Assembly (NCBI GenBank): GCA_018239715.1
Contig: JAFEGW010000007.1
Location: forward strand, 1 to 64,000
Direction: 5' to 3'
Origin: Verrucomicrobiota bacterium
GTDB taxonomy: Bacteria > Chlamydiota > Chlamydiia > Chlamydiales > Rhabdochlamydiaceae
Length of the DNA: 64,000 bases
The notes under the pieces were generated by a model that did no database searches, had not been told where the DNA came from, and worked only from the letters and a program-made list of their open reading frames with translations. Positions 38,606 through 47,299 of the stretch are shown here, one piece after another. The position numbers and the translations under genes are program-made. Each line of letters begins with the position of its first letter. Within the stretch, counting starts at the first letter, position 1.

Positions 38606-39359
38606 GGATGGGGGGGTGATGTTTGCGAACTGTCCATCCATTTTCTGAAGGATGCATCTCCAGAAAATAACGTTTCATTTGTCCTTCGGGCGCCCAATGG
38701 ACATGAGGATTCTTACCAACTCCGTAAGAAAATTCCCAACAGAAACCTGATAAGGTCATAAACTCCAAGCAGGGGCCTATTTCCTTGGCACCCGTAATCA
38801 ATTTGATGGCATTGTCTTGTAAACATCGATAGAAGAAACAGCGGTAAAGGTCTTCTTCGGTTGTATACGAGGGAAATCCTTTGTCAAAAATATCGACTTG
38901 AAATTTGACAGTAAAGAAAATGGATTCAATGTCTTTTAACTTTTTTTCTTGGATGTCTTTCTGAACTTTCTCGAAGACGAAATTCGCTTTGTGAACATAT
39001 GCCCTCGCTAACATTTCAAAAATGTCGTGGTAAATTTTTTGGCTTTTTTCAGCTTCTTTTTGGATTTGATAATCGAGACTTTCAGAAAAATAGCGGGCAG
39101 AGAGAAAAAGACCGATGCCAGCAGCGCTCACTCCTATCCCAAACTTTCGATCATCACTAAAAAATAGGGCTGTCAAAACACCACCTATAAAAAATCCAAG
39201 CGCAAGTGACTTTACTGTTTCACAAGTTATGAGAGGTGGGGAATTCTGTGAGCGGCTAAGCAGATCGGCATGAGCTTTTGTTGTGCGGGCATCATATTGC
39301 GCGATCATGAGGAAATTTTCATAAGGGGATTTTTCCGGAGATAGGTAAGCGATTCCCAT
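38592..39359 (-). CDS. Unknown protein with paired membrane helices
   Basis: A 255-residue protein with two close hydrophobic helices (about 50-69 and 75-91; ALGFFIGGVLTALFF and VSAAGIGLFLSA) separated by five polar residues. The C-terminal 150 residues are helical and charged. The topology is Inc-like and similar to the three genes at 846-4233, but no convincing residue match was found. The start is taken at ATG 39359; the frame continues seven codons back to a TTG. Confidence 0.7.
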   Translation of the reverse strand: MGIAYLSPEKSPYENFLMIAQYDARTTKAHADLLSRSQNSPPLITCETVKSLALGFFIGGVLTALFFSDDRKFGIGVSAAGIGLFLSARYFSESLDYQIQKEAEKSQKIYHDIFEMLARAYVHKANFVFEKVQKDIQEKKLKDIESIFFTVKFQVDIFDKGFPSYTTEEDLYRCFFYRCLQDNAIKLITGAKEIGPCLEFMTLSGFCWEFSYGVGKNPHVHWAPEGQMKRYFLEMHPSENGWTVRKHHPPILSPF

Positions 39360-39432
39360 AAAATCTCTGTTTTGACGCAATTTTAGTCCGTAAGACAGGT
39401 AAGGAACAAGCTATAGAAGAATTTTGAAGTGC

Positions 39433-41763
39433 TTACAAAGCAATTTTGTATAGTTGGGGAGAGGAAAGTTTTTTGATCGTGCTAATGATGCTGTCAGGGT
39501 TGAGGGAGATCGAATCGATGTGATGATCAACGAGGAACTGGGCAAACTCCGGATAGTCGCTGGGGGCTTGACCGCAGATGCCGACTTTACATCGGTGCTT
39601 ATGGGCTTTTTCGATGAGTTCAGCGATCATTTTTTTGACGGCGGGGTTGCGTTCATCAAAGAGTGTGGATAGCTCTTCGGAATCCCGGTCGATGCCGAGA
39701 ACAAGCTGGGTCAAATCATTCGAACCGATGGAAAATCCATCGAACCGCTGAGCAAACTCTTCGGCCAGCACCACATTTGAAGGGATCTCCGCCATCATAT
39801 AGATTTGGAGCTTGTTTTTTCCTCGTTTCAGACCTAAATCTGCACAGGTTTGCAGGACGCGATCCGCTTCTTCCAGGGTGCGGCAGAAAGGGATCATCAT
39901 GATAATGTTGGTCATGCCGAGTTTCTCGCGCGCTCGTTTGATGGCTTTGCATTCAAGGGCAAACCCTTCCCGGTATTTTTCGTTGTAGTAGCGGCTGGCC
40001 CCTCTAAATCCCAGCATCGGGTTTTCTTCATGCGGCTCAAAATAGCTGCCTCCGATGAGATGGGCATACTCATTGGTCTTAAAATCACTCATCCGGACGA
40101 TCACAGGATCAGGATAGCGTGCAGCAGCGATACGAGCTATTCCTCGCGCGAGATGATCGACAAAATAATCTTCCTTATGGGAGTACCCTCGCGTAAGTTT
40201 CTCGATGAGTCTGCGGGTTTTAGCGTCCTTGACTTTATTCAAGTGGACAAGTGCCATCGGGTGGATTTTGATGATATTGTTGATGATGAACTCCATTCGG
40301 GCAAGGCCGATCCCTTTACAGGGGAGCTGCCACCATTGGAATGCTTCATCAGGACTGGAAATATTCATCATAAGGGTAGCGGGCGGCTCGGGAAGCTCGG
40401 AAATCACAAAACCCTGAGTCTCGTATTCTAGGATGCCGTCATAGACATGCCCCTTTTCTCCTTCTGCACAGGAAAGGGTAATCGATCGGCCCTGTTGGAT
40501 GAGGCGGGTTCCATTTTGAGTGCCGACGATAGCAGGGATGCCGAGCTCGCGGCTGACGATGGCCGCATGAGAAGTGCGTCCGCCATGGTCAGTGATGATC
40601 CCTTTAGCTTGTTTCATGATGGGGACCCAATCGGGTGATGTCATCGTAGTGATGAGGATAGAGCCCGGCACGAATTGAGAAATTTGACTCACCGATTTAA
40701 TGACCTGTGCCTTGCCAGTGGCGATTGCTTCCCCAATTGCAAGTCCTTCGAGAAGAACGGTACCTTTTTTCTTCAGGCTGTAGGTTTTGAAGACGCCTTG
40801 TTTTTTCTGCGATTGGACGGTTTCAGGGCGGGCTTGCACAATAAACAGTTTCCCGGTTTTTCCATCTTTGGCCCACTCAATGTCCATGGGCCTGCGGTAG
40901 TGCTCTTCGATTCTCATTCCCCATTGTGCCAGTGTGATAATCTCTTCATCTGCAAGGACAAAAGAATCCCGTTGACGACTTGATGTTTTCACATTGCGTG
41001 TTTTGGAGTTCTGATAGATCAGCCTGATTTCTTTATCGCCGAGCGTTTTTTGGATAATAGTTTGGGTCGGTTTAAAGACGATATATTCGTCGGGGATCAC
41101 GCTGCCTTGGACGACCGTTTCACCGAGCCCCCAGGAGGCGTTGATGACGACGACATTCCGGAAACCGCTTTCAGGATCGAGGGTGAAGAGGACTCCGGAG
41201 CCACCTTTGTCGGAGCGTACCATCTCTTGAATCCCAATCGAAAGAGCGACTTTGAGGTGCTCGAAGCCTTTTGTTTCGCGATAAGTAATGGCGCGGTCGG
41301 TAAAAAGCGAAGCGTAGCATTTTTTACACGCTGTCAAAACAGCTTTAATTCCTTGAATATGGAGGAAAGTCTCTTGCTGTCCTGCGAAGCTGGCATCGGG
41401 CAGATCTTCTGCTGTGGCGCTGCTGCGCACGGCGACATCGGTGTTTTTGCCGAGTTTTTGATAGGCTGCAGTCAGCTCCTCTTCAAACTTAGGAGAAAAA
41501 CGGCCTGTCATCAAAAGAGCGCGGATCTTTTTTCCTTTTTCGGCGAGGGGAGATTTAGATGACAGAATTTTTGCAATTTTTTCGCGGAGCTGATTTTGCT
41601 CGATGAAATCATAATAGGCTTCGGCGGTAGTGGCAAAGCCATTAGGAACTGCAATTCCTTCCTGCTTCAGCGAAGAGACCATCTCGCCGAGCGAGGCATT
41701 TTTCCCGCCGACAAGGGGAACGTCATTTTTAGAAAGGGTCTCAAACCATCGGATATAAGCCAT
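39433..41763 (-). CDS. ppsA: Phosphoenolpyruvate synthase (pyruvate, water dikinase)
   Basis: A 776-residue three-domain enzyme. The N-terminal ATP-grasp domain starts VPLVGGKNASLGEM and has AVRSSATAEDLPDASFAGQQ. The swivelling domain carries the phosphohistidine motif GGRTSHAAIVSRELG (His near 400). The C-terminal PEP/pyruvate barrel includes GFSIGSNDLTQLVLGIDRDS and the CGQAPS cysteine. It makes PEP from pyruvate and ATP, giving a gluconeogenic entry point. Pyruvate-phosphate dikinase is excluded by its typical size and linker. Confidence 0.95.
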   Translation of the reverse strand: MAYIRWFETLSKNDVPLVGGKNASLGEMVSSLKQEGIAVPNGFATTAEAYYDFIEQNQLREKIAKILSSKSPLAEKGKKIRALLMTGRFSPKFEEELTAAYQKLGKNTDVAVRSSATAEDLPDASFAGQQETFLHIQGIKAVLTACKKCYASLFTDRAITYRETKGFEHLKVALSIGIQEMVRSDKGGSGVLFTLDPESGFRNVVVINASWGLGETVVQGSVIPDEYIVFKPTQTIIQKTLGDKEIRLIYQNSKTRNVKTSSRQRDSFVLADEEIITLAQWGMRIEEHYRRPMDIEWAKDGKTGKLFIVQARPETVQSQKKQGVFKTYSLKKKGTVLLEGLAIGEAIATGKAQVIKSVSQISQFVPGSILITTMTSPDWVPIMKQAKGIITDHGGRTSHAAIVSRELGIPAIVGTQNGTRLIQQGRSITLSCAEGEKGHVYDGILEYETQGFVISELPEPPATLMMNISSPDEAFQWWQLPCKGIGLARMEFIINNIIKIHPMALVHLNKVKDAKTRRLIEKLTRGYSHKEDYFVDHLARGIARIAAARYPDPVIVRMSDFKTNEYAHLIGGSYFEPHEENPMLGFRGASRYYNEKYREGFALECKAIKRAREKLGMTNIIMMIPFCRTLEEADRVLQTCADLGLKRGKNKLQIYMMAEIPSNVVLAEEFAQRFDGFSIGSNDLTQLVLGIDRDSEELSTLFDERNPAVKKMIAELIEKAHKHRCKVGICGQAPSDYPEFAQFLVDHHIDSISLNPDSIISTIKKLSSPQLYKIAL

Positions 41764-41786
41764 TAGATGGGGCTATAGCAGATTGA

Positions 41787-42575
41787 TCACCATTTGACAA
41801 GAGGAGGCATGGAACAGAGGATCGCCTCGGGATTGCCTCCCGAAAGAAACCCGAACTTGGTGCCCCTGTCATAGAGAAGGTTGAATTCGACATAGTGGGC
41901 GCGGATCTCCAGCTGCTTTTCTTTTTCGGCTAGAGAATAGGGCTGTTGAACGCGGCGTTGGTAAATGGGGAGAATGGCAGGCAAAAAACTGTGAGCGATG
42001 GCTTTCCAAAGAGCCAGATCTTTTTGAAAGTCGCCCGTGTTTAGATGATCGAAGAAGAGACCTCCAACGCCCCGTTCTTTTTTTCGATGGGGAATGAAAA
42101 AATACTCTCGGGCAGATGCCGACAATTTAGGGTAGAGTTCTTTACCGAAGGGGTCGAGAGTGGATTGCGCCGCAGCATGGAAATGGTGAGTATCTTCCTC
42201 ATAGGGAAATCCCATAGGCGTTAAATCATAACCACCGCCGAACCAGTGCCCTTTTTCTGTCTCAATATAGCGGACGTTCATGTGGACGGTGGGAGCATGG
42301 GGATTATGCAAATGGGTGATGAGGCTGACGCCGGTGGCAAAAAAAGGTCCTTGTCCATCATCCATGGGGAATTTCGGTCCCGAAACTCCCGACCAGTTGA
42401 CGGCTGCTTTTTCAAAGACAGAGCCGCGGACCAGGCCGATTTCTCCGCCGCCGCCTGTCTTATAATTCCAAGGTTTACGTTCAAACTTCGCCTCAGGTTC
42501 GAAGTTTTCGAACGCCGCAATGATCTCTTCTCGGAGATTTTTTAAGAATTGTACTATTTCTTCTTTTTGACCCAT
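41787..42575 (-). CDS. hemF: Coproporphyrinogen III oxidase, oxygen-dependent
   Basis: A 262-residue protein with family blocks GGGGEIGLVRGSVFEKAAVN, HNPHAPTVHMNVRY, WFGGGYDLTPM, and PHRKKERGVGGLFFDHL, and a C-terminal YDRGTKFGFLSGGNPEAILCSMPP. It oxidatively decarboxylates two propionates using oxygen. Chlamydia uses the anaerobic HemN in this position as I recall, so an oxygen-dependent enzyme here is a difference. It is slightly shorter than E. coli HemF (299). It starts 17 bases from the divergent hemG. Confidence 0.95.
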   Translation of the reverse strand: MGQKEEIVQFLKNLREEIIAAFENFEPEAKFERKPWNYKTGGGGEIGLVRGSVFEKAAVNWSGVSGPKFPMDDGQGPFFATGVSLITHLHNPHAPTVHMNVRYIETEKGHWFGGGYDLTPMGFPYEEDTHHFHAAAQSTLDPFGKELYPKLSASAREYFFIPHRKKERGVGGLFFDHLNTGDFQKDLALWKAIAHSFLPAILPIYQRRVQQPYSLAEKEKQLEIRAHYVEFNLLYDRGTKFGFLSGGNPEAILCSMPPLVKW

Positions 42576-42592
42576 AATTACCTTTCGATATT

Positions 42593-43870
42593 ATGCAGAA
42601 AAAAAGAATTTTTATCTTGGGAGGCGGTATTTCAGGGCTTTCGTTGGCTTATTATCTGGCTAAACGGAAGGACCTCTATGAGATCCATCTCATTGAAAAA
42701 AATGAGCGGCCAGGAGGTTGGATTGACTCGGATGATTCAACGGGGTTTTTCTTCGAAAAAGGGCCTAGGGTCTTTCGCAGTTCAAAATCAAAGGAATTTC
42801 TCTCCCTAGCTGCAGAAATTGGGATGGATAAAGAACTCGTGGGCTGCAGCCCTCATGCAAAAAAGCGTTATCTTTGGAGAGAGGGGAAACTCCGTCAGGC
42901 GCCGATCCTTTCTTGGGGTCTCATCAAAGGAGTTCTGCGAGATCTGACCGTGAAGCCGAAAATCGGACAGGACGAATCGGTCTGGGAATTTGCTTGCCGA
43001 AGATTTAACGCCCAGGTGGCTAGAGATGTTTTTGATCCTTTGGTGACGGGCATCTATGGCGGCAGTATGCGGGAGATTTCGATCTCGCTGGGGTTTCCTC
43101 AGTTTAAAGCTTTGGAAGAGAAATATGGCTCGGTGATCAAAGGGTTTTTCAAGATGCCGCGTTACCGCGGCCCGCGGCTATTTAGTTTTCAACGGGGGAT
43201 GAAAAGCTTCATTAAAAAATTAGAGGAGTGCACGCCTATTCATTTTCACTATGGAGAAGAAATCACTTCCATTCAGTCCCAAGAAGAAGGATTTGAGCTG
43301 AAAACCTCTCAAAATATCTATGAGGCCGATTATCTTTTCAGCGCTCTTCCCTGTCATGTGATCGGAAGACTTCTGCTTCCTCAGCTCCTCCATATTTCGT
43401 TACAGGGCACGACGCTCGTGCATTTGGGATATCACAAAAAAGTGCTCAAGAAAAAAGGTTTTGGCTATCTGGTGGGGTCGCAAGAAAAGGAAGATATTTT
43501 AGGGGTCGTCTTTGATTCCAATGCATTCTCGTCTTTTAATCGCTTGCCGCAGGAGACGCGGCTGACCGTCATGCTGAAAAGCGATGATCTATCGGACGGC
43601 GAAGCGAGGGATTTGGCGATAAAAGCCTTAAGAAAACATCTAAAAATTAAAGAACAGCCGGATGTCTCGATGGTGCTTTCAGCGCCCAAGGTATTCCCTC
43701 AGCTGAAAGTCGGTCACGACAAGATTTTAAAAGAAGTCGAAGCGGTCACCCAGCAAAAATACCCACGGCTGAAGCTCGTGGGCAATTACTTTTATGGCGT
43801 GGGCGTCAATGATTGCATCGCGAGAGCTAAGTCTGTCTCGGAAATTTTCTTGAGAGAGACTGCTAGCTGA
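42593..43870 (+). CDS. hemG: Protoporphyrinogen oxidase, HemG/HemY flavoprotein type
   Basis: A 425-residue FAD enzyme. The dinucleotide fold reads ILGGGISGLSLAYYLAKR at 6-23, with the later Glu (LIEKNERPGGW) for the ribose. The C-terminal part has a YPRLKLVGNYFYGVGVNDCIARA block typical of this family. It converts protoporphyrinogen IX to protoporphyrin IX. The upstream gap is 17 bases with no good ribosome site. Its 3' end overlaps the BioF-like gene by 79 bases in opposite orientation. The name hemG follows the chlamydial convention; in E. coli terms it is HemY-like. Confidence 0.92.
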   Translation: MQKKRIFILGGGISGLSLAYYLAKRKDLYEIHLIEKNERPGGWIDSDDSTGFFFEKGPRVFRSSKSKEFLSLAAEIGMDKELVGCSPHAKKRYLWREGKLRQAPILSWGLIKGVLRDLTVKPKIGQDESVWEFACRRFNAQVARDVFDPLVTGIYGGSMREISISLGFPQFKALEEKYGSVIKGFFKMPRYRGPRLFSFQRGMKSFIKKLEECTPIHFHYGEEITSIQSQEEGFELKTSQNIYEADYLFSALPCHVIGRLLLPQLLHISLQGTTLVHLGYHKKVLKKKGFGYLVGSQEKEDILGVVFDSNAFSSFNRLPQETRLTVMLKSDDLSDGEARDLAIKALRKHLKIKEQPDVSMVLSAPKVFPQLKVGHDKILKEVEAVTQQKYPRLKLVGNYFYGVGVNDCIARAKSVSEIFLRETAS

Positions 43871-44670
43871 TCGAGATCATCGGGTGTGTGGAGCGCTGTC
43901 ATGGCAATGTAGAGCGTGCTTTCGATGGGCGGAGCCACAAAGATTTGATTTTCTGCAAAAAGATGACGCGCGTGGACAGCTTCTTTTGGAGATTTGAATT
44001 CCAGCAGAGCTTTAGGGGATTTTAACATTTTTGCCGGCAGATCTTTGAGTTGCTTCTGCAGCCAGCGGGTATGTTTTTCGAGTGTTTCACGCTCTCCGGT
44101 CATTTCAGGGATAAAGCTGAGCGCGCTGTCGATAGCGCCGAGAACAGGAAAGCTGAGAGGTTGAGAGCTTGTCCAGGAGCTCAGCAGTTTTTTAGGCCCT
44201 GCAATAAAAGCTCCGCTGCATCCTACTCCGTAGGCCAGAGACCCCAAAATCATGTCTGCTTTATGCGCGGCGGCTCCAAACCCGTGCTCGCCTGCGATGC
44301 CGATCATATAACTGTCATCCATACAGACAAGGCCGGAGGATTTTTTTTTCGGTTCGGGATCGGCTGTTTCGGAAGAAATGATGACGGCTTTCTGCGCCTT
44401 CAAAAGCTGCAGAGCTTCTTCAAAAGAAGGAAAGAGCAGAGCTGTCTCAGTGCCTAGAAATTGGGCTAGTTTGCTTTCAAGTTGCTGTTGAGGGGAGGAG
44501 GCCAAAGGAGCGACAGGAATGCCGACACCGTATTTAAGCGTGTATTTAATGGCCGCTTTTTTGACTTCAGGATGTTGAGCAAGCCCCAAGAAATCACAGG
44601 AGGAAAAATCGAGGCATTTTCTGCCTTGGATTGTAAGATAAGGACCATCAGCAGGAGCAACATATTCCAT
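43792..44670 (-). CDS. Degenerate BioF-like (alpha-oxoamine synthase) protein, catalytic lysine lost
   Basis: A 292-residue protein of the PLP-dependent oxoamine synthase fold: DFSSCDFLGLAQHPEVKKAA near the start and CMDDSYMIGIAGEHGFG correspond to the BioF N-domain and the DDAHG loop. The canonical lysine phrase (GTLSKALGxxGG) reads GSLAYGVGCSGAF, with tyrosine 147 in place of the PLP-binding lysine, and the His of DDAH is replaced by Ser. About 90 residues of the usual large domain are absent (family usually about 380-400). It probably cannot form the internal aldimine. Start at ATG 44670 with GAGG five bases upstream. A pseudoenzyme role is inferred; no stop codon breaks it. Confidence 0.75.
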   Translation of the reverse strand: MEYVAPADGPYLTIQGRKCLDFSSCDFLGLAQHPEVKKAAIKYTLKYGVGIPVAPLASSPQQQLESKLAQFLGTETALLFPSFEEALQLLKAQKAVIISSETADPEPKKKSSGLVCMDDSYMIGIAGEHGFGAAAHKADMILGSLAYGVGCSGAFIAGPKKLLSSWTSSQPLSFPVLGAIDSALSFIPEMTGERETLEKHTRWLQKQLKDLPAKMLKSPKALLEFKSPKEAVHARHLFAENQIFVAPPIESTLYIAMTALHTPDDLDQLAVSLKKISETDLALAMQSLTPTP

Positions 44671-44736
44671 AACCACCTCGCGAATAATTGGGTCAAGTTT
44701 ATGGAAAAAAAATTATTTGTAAATCGAAGTTTTGCG

Positions 44737-45393
44737 TTATGTGTAGAGAACGGGATGATGCTCGCTGTTCAAACGGTCTCCGAATACATACCCCATTTTT
44801 TTTAAGAGATGGACATGCGGATCATTTTTTTCCAGTACATACAAGGCTTTGGCAGAAGCATAGGCAATCAGAAGAAAACTCTGATCAGGTTCTTGAAAAA
44901 ACATCTCCCAAGGCACAAGAAGATCGGGCGATAGCAGCACCACATTTTCTCGCTTTTTCGGCAGCATCGAGGAGGGATGCGACTCTCCTGATAGGCGGAT
45001 TAAAACGGCTCCTGTTAGTGGCTGGATGCAACTTTTTCGCTGCAATGTTGTGGGTGCTAAAGAAGGAAAGCCGCAGCGTCGCGTCGTGCGAAGCGCTTGA
45101 TCAAAGGCAAGATAGAGAGTTTTTTGCTCAAACAGCTGAGCGGCTAGTTGAGCGAGGCCTCGGTTGCACACCAAATCTTGGAGGGTTTTATCGTCACGCC
45201 ACAGATCGTGTCCGACTTGAAAAAGCTCGGGGGGAGATTGAGTGTCGATGAGGCCACGGGAGCGCTGAGTTAGAACCTGGTCGACGTGGCTAGACGCTTC
45301 ATCGATTTGATCCAAAGAAAAAACATCTTCGAATTCAATGAACTTTTGTTTCTCGAGAACTTTACGATGGTCGCCGGTTATTTTAAAGCGCAT
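44737..45393 (-). CDS. Unknown protein behind dapL
   Basis: A 218-residue soluble protein starting MRFKITGDHRKVLEK; an upstream frame adds 37 codons that lie inside dapL and are not needed. It has no obvious motif; the phrase FSLDQIDEASSHVDQVL and a late FLLIAYASAKALYVL are compatible with a cupin or dioxygenase-like fold but with no iron triad visible. It overlaps dapL by 16 bases and is surely cotranscribed. As I recall, Chlamydia also has a conserved unknown gene beside dapL. Confidence 0.7.
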   Translation of the reverse strand: MRFKITGDHRKVLEKQKFIEFEDVFSLDQIDEASSHVDQVLTQRSRGLIDTQSPPELFQVGHDLWRDDKTLQDLVCNRGLAQLAAQLFEQKTLYLAFDQALRTTRRCGFPSLAPTTLQRKSCIQPLTGAVLIRLSGESHPSSMLPKKRENVVLLSPDLLVPWEMFFQEPDQSFLLIAYASAKALYVLEKNDPHVHLLKKMGYVFGDRLNSEHHPVLYT

Positions 45394-46553
45394 AGTCTGT
45401 CCAGTGCTAATTGAGCTTGCTCTGCTGTGGTAAAAGTCGAAAGGCGGATGTAGCCTTCTCCATAGCGTCCAAATCCTCTCCCGGGGATGGAAATGAGATG
45501 GCATTTTTCTAAAATCTCGTCAAAAAATTCCCAGGAAGTTTTTCCGGCGGGAACTTTCCACCAGACATAGGGAGCGTCATGGCCGCCCACGCATGAAAAG
45601 CCCAAATTTCCTAGTCCCGAGTTCAACACTTTTCCTTGCTCTAGGTATTGCTGGACTTGAGCTTTCGTTTCTTTTAATCCCTGAGGAGACAGGGCGGCTT
45701 CCGCCCCTTTTTGGATCGGATAAGAGACACCGTTGAATTTAATGGATTGCCGCTTCATCCACATCGCGTGCAATTTCCCTTGCAGGAGGGCTTTCGGAAC
45801 CACGGTATAAGCACACCGCAGCCCTGTAAATCCTGCCGATTTTGAAAAACTGCGGAACTCAATAGCGACCTCTTGAGCTCCTTCGATTTCATAGATAGAG
45901 CGGGGAACGTCGGCAGATGTCACAAAAGCTTCATAGGCATTGTCTAAAAGAAGAACGGCATTTTCTCGGCGCGCATAATCGACCCAGGCTTTAAGCTGCG
46001 CTCTCGTCATCGCTACACCTGTCGGATTGTTAGGCGAGCACAGGTAGACCATGTCTAAATGCTCCGCTGGAGGAACAGGGCTGAATCCGGTCTCTTCCGT
46101 ACAAGGAAGGAGGACGACTTTAGAAAGGCGGCCGCCGATAATCGCCGTATCTAAGTAGGCAGGGTAGGTTGGATCGGGGATCCCGATTTTGCACTTGGCG
46201 CTGAAAAGCTCTTGGATATTCGTCGCATCTCCATTGGTTCCATCGGAAATAAAAACTTCCTCGGGGCTTATATTGCAAAAGGGATAGCACTTTTGGCTGA
46301 GCGCTTCTCGTAAAAAAGAGTATCCCTCGCTAGGGCCGTAGCCGCGCATGCCCGACCGCGTGGTCATTTCTTGCGTGGCGTCGCAGATGGCCCGAGCAAC
46401 ATGGGGGACTAGGGGCAGGGCCACATCGCCGACGCCGAGGTTGACAATCGAAAGCCGGGGATGTTTCTCGCGTACCTCAGCGAGTTTTCTTTCGATGATA
46501 GGGAAGACATACTCCCTTTTTAACTTTTTAAAATGAGCGTTTAGTTGTACCAT
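45378..46553 (-). CDS. dapL: LL-diaminopimelate aminotransferase
   Basis: A 391-residue fold-type I aminotransferase. The N-terminus reads NAHFKKLKREYVFPII and LSIVNLGVGDVALPLVPHV, then GMRGYGPSEGYSFLREAL, SDGTNGDATNI, and the lysine motif EFRSFSKSAGFTGLRCAYTVVPK. It converts tetrahydrodipicolinate directly to LL-diaminopimelate, the chlamydial and plant route to peptidoglycan precursors. The start is set at ATG 46553, where the homologous N-terminus begins; an AGGGG lies 14 bases upstream. Earlier ATG codons (46580, 46586) lack a ribosome site. Confidence 0.92.
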   Translation of the reverse strand: MVQLNAHFKKLKREYVFPIIERKLAEVREKHPRLSIVNLGVGDVALPLVPHVARAICDATQEMTTRSGMRGYGPSEGYSFLREALSQKCYPFCNISPEEVFISDGTNGDATNIQELFSAKCKIGIPDPTYPAYLDTAIIGGRLSKVVLLPCTEETGFSPVPPAEHLDMVYLCSPNNPTGVAMTRAQLKAWVDYARRENAVLLLDNAYEAFVTSADVPRSIYEIEGAQEVAIEFRSFSKSAGFTGLRCAYTVVPKALLQGKLHAMWMKRQSIKFNGVSYPIQKGAEAALSPQGLKETKAQVQQYLEQGKVLNSGLGNLGFSCVGGHDAPYVWWKVPAGKTSWEFFDEILEKCHLISIPGRGFGRYGEGYIRLSTFTTAEQAQLALDRLCALK

Positions 46554-46591
46554 GGAATTTAAGTTTACCCCTGAGATCATAATCATACTCT

Positions 46592-47299
46592 ATGAAAGAT
46601 TTAAATCCCCATCTTTCTGAGGTCGAAGACCGCCTCGGATACTCATTTAAAAATAAAAAATTGCTTTCCCAGGCCTTTATCCACCGCTCTTATTATAATG
46701 AGCACCGGGACCAGATAGAAGAACACAATGAACGCTTAGAGTTTCTGGGCGACTCGATTTTAGGGCTCCTCATCTCCGATTACCTTTACCACCATTTGCC
46801 GACCCAGGCGGAAGGGGAGCTTTCCCGCTTAAGGGCACACCTCGTGGAAGCCAGCAGCTGCGCAAAATTTTTATTGAAACTCGGACTTGCCCCTTTTGTC
46901 CTGTTAGGCCGAGGGGAGCGGATGAATGAAGGGCGCGGCCGGGAGACGATTTTAGCCGACCTTTTTGAAGCTCTGCTTGGGGCTATATATCTCGACGGCG
47001 GCCTCAGTGAAGTTAAAAGATTGTTTTGGATGCACTTTGAAAAAGAGATCCAGACCATTTTAGAGCACCCTGCCCGCAACTGGAAGGCCGAGCTTCAAGA
47101 CTATTCTCAGAAAAAATATCAAAAACCCCCTGTCTATCAAGTCATCAGTGAAATGGGCCCTGACCATAGTAAAGTTTTTTTGGTGGCGGCTTTTCTAGAT
47201 ACCCAAGAAGTCGGAAGGGGAAGCGGCTCGTCCAAAAAAGAGGCGGAGCAAGCCGCTGCGCAAGACGCCATTGAAAAATTAGGGAAATCCGCCGAATGA
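46592..47299 (+). CDS. rnc: Ribonuclease III
   Basis: A 235-residue protein with the catalytic signature EEHNERLEFLGDSILGLLIS, the second acidic site DLFEALLGAIYLDGG, and a C-terminal double-stranded RNA-binding domain ending SGSSKKEAEQAAAQDAI. It cuts double-stranded RNA in rRNA precursors, matching the stem in the 23S-5S spacer. Its stop overlaps the radA start by 4 bases. It is divergent from dapL with 38 bases between. Confidence 0.97.
   Translation: MKDLNPHLSEVEDRLGYSFKNKKLLSQAFIHRSYYNEHRDQIEEHNERLEFLGDSILGLLISDYLYHHLPTQAEGELSRLRAHLVEASSCAKFLLKLGLAPFVLLGRGERMNEGRGRETILADLFEALLGAIYLDGGLSEVKRLFWMHFEKEIQTILEHPARNWKAELQDYSQKKYQKPPVYQVISEMGPDHSKVFLVAAFLDTQEVGRGSGSSKKEAEQAAAQDAIEKLGKSAE

Noticed and set aside
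39850-40431. 193-codon frame antisense to ppsA
   Set aside because: It is within the conserved catalytic region of ppsA and gives an atypical product.
44688-45251. 187-codon plus-strand frame over the gene behind dapL
   Set aside because: The minus-strand gene continues the dapL operon and overlaps its stop; the plus frame has no ribosome site.
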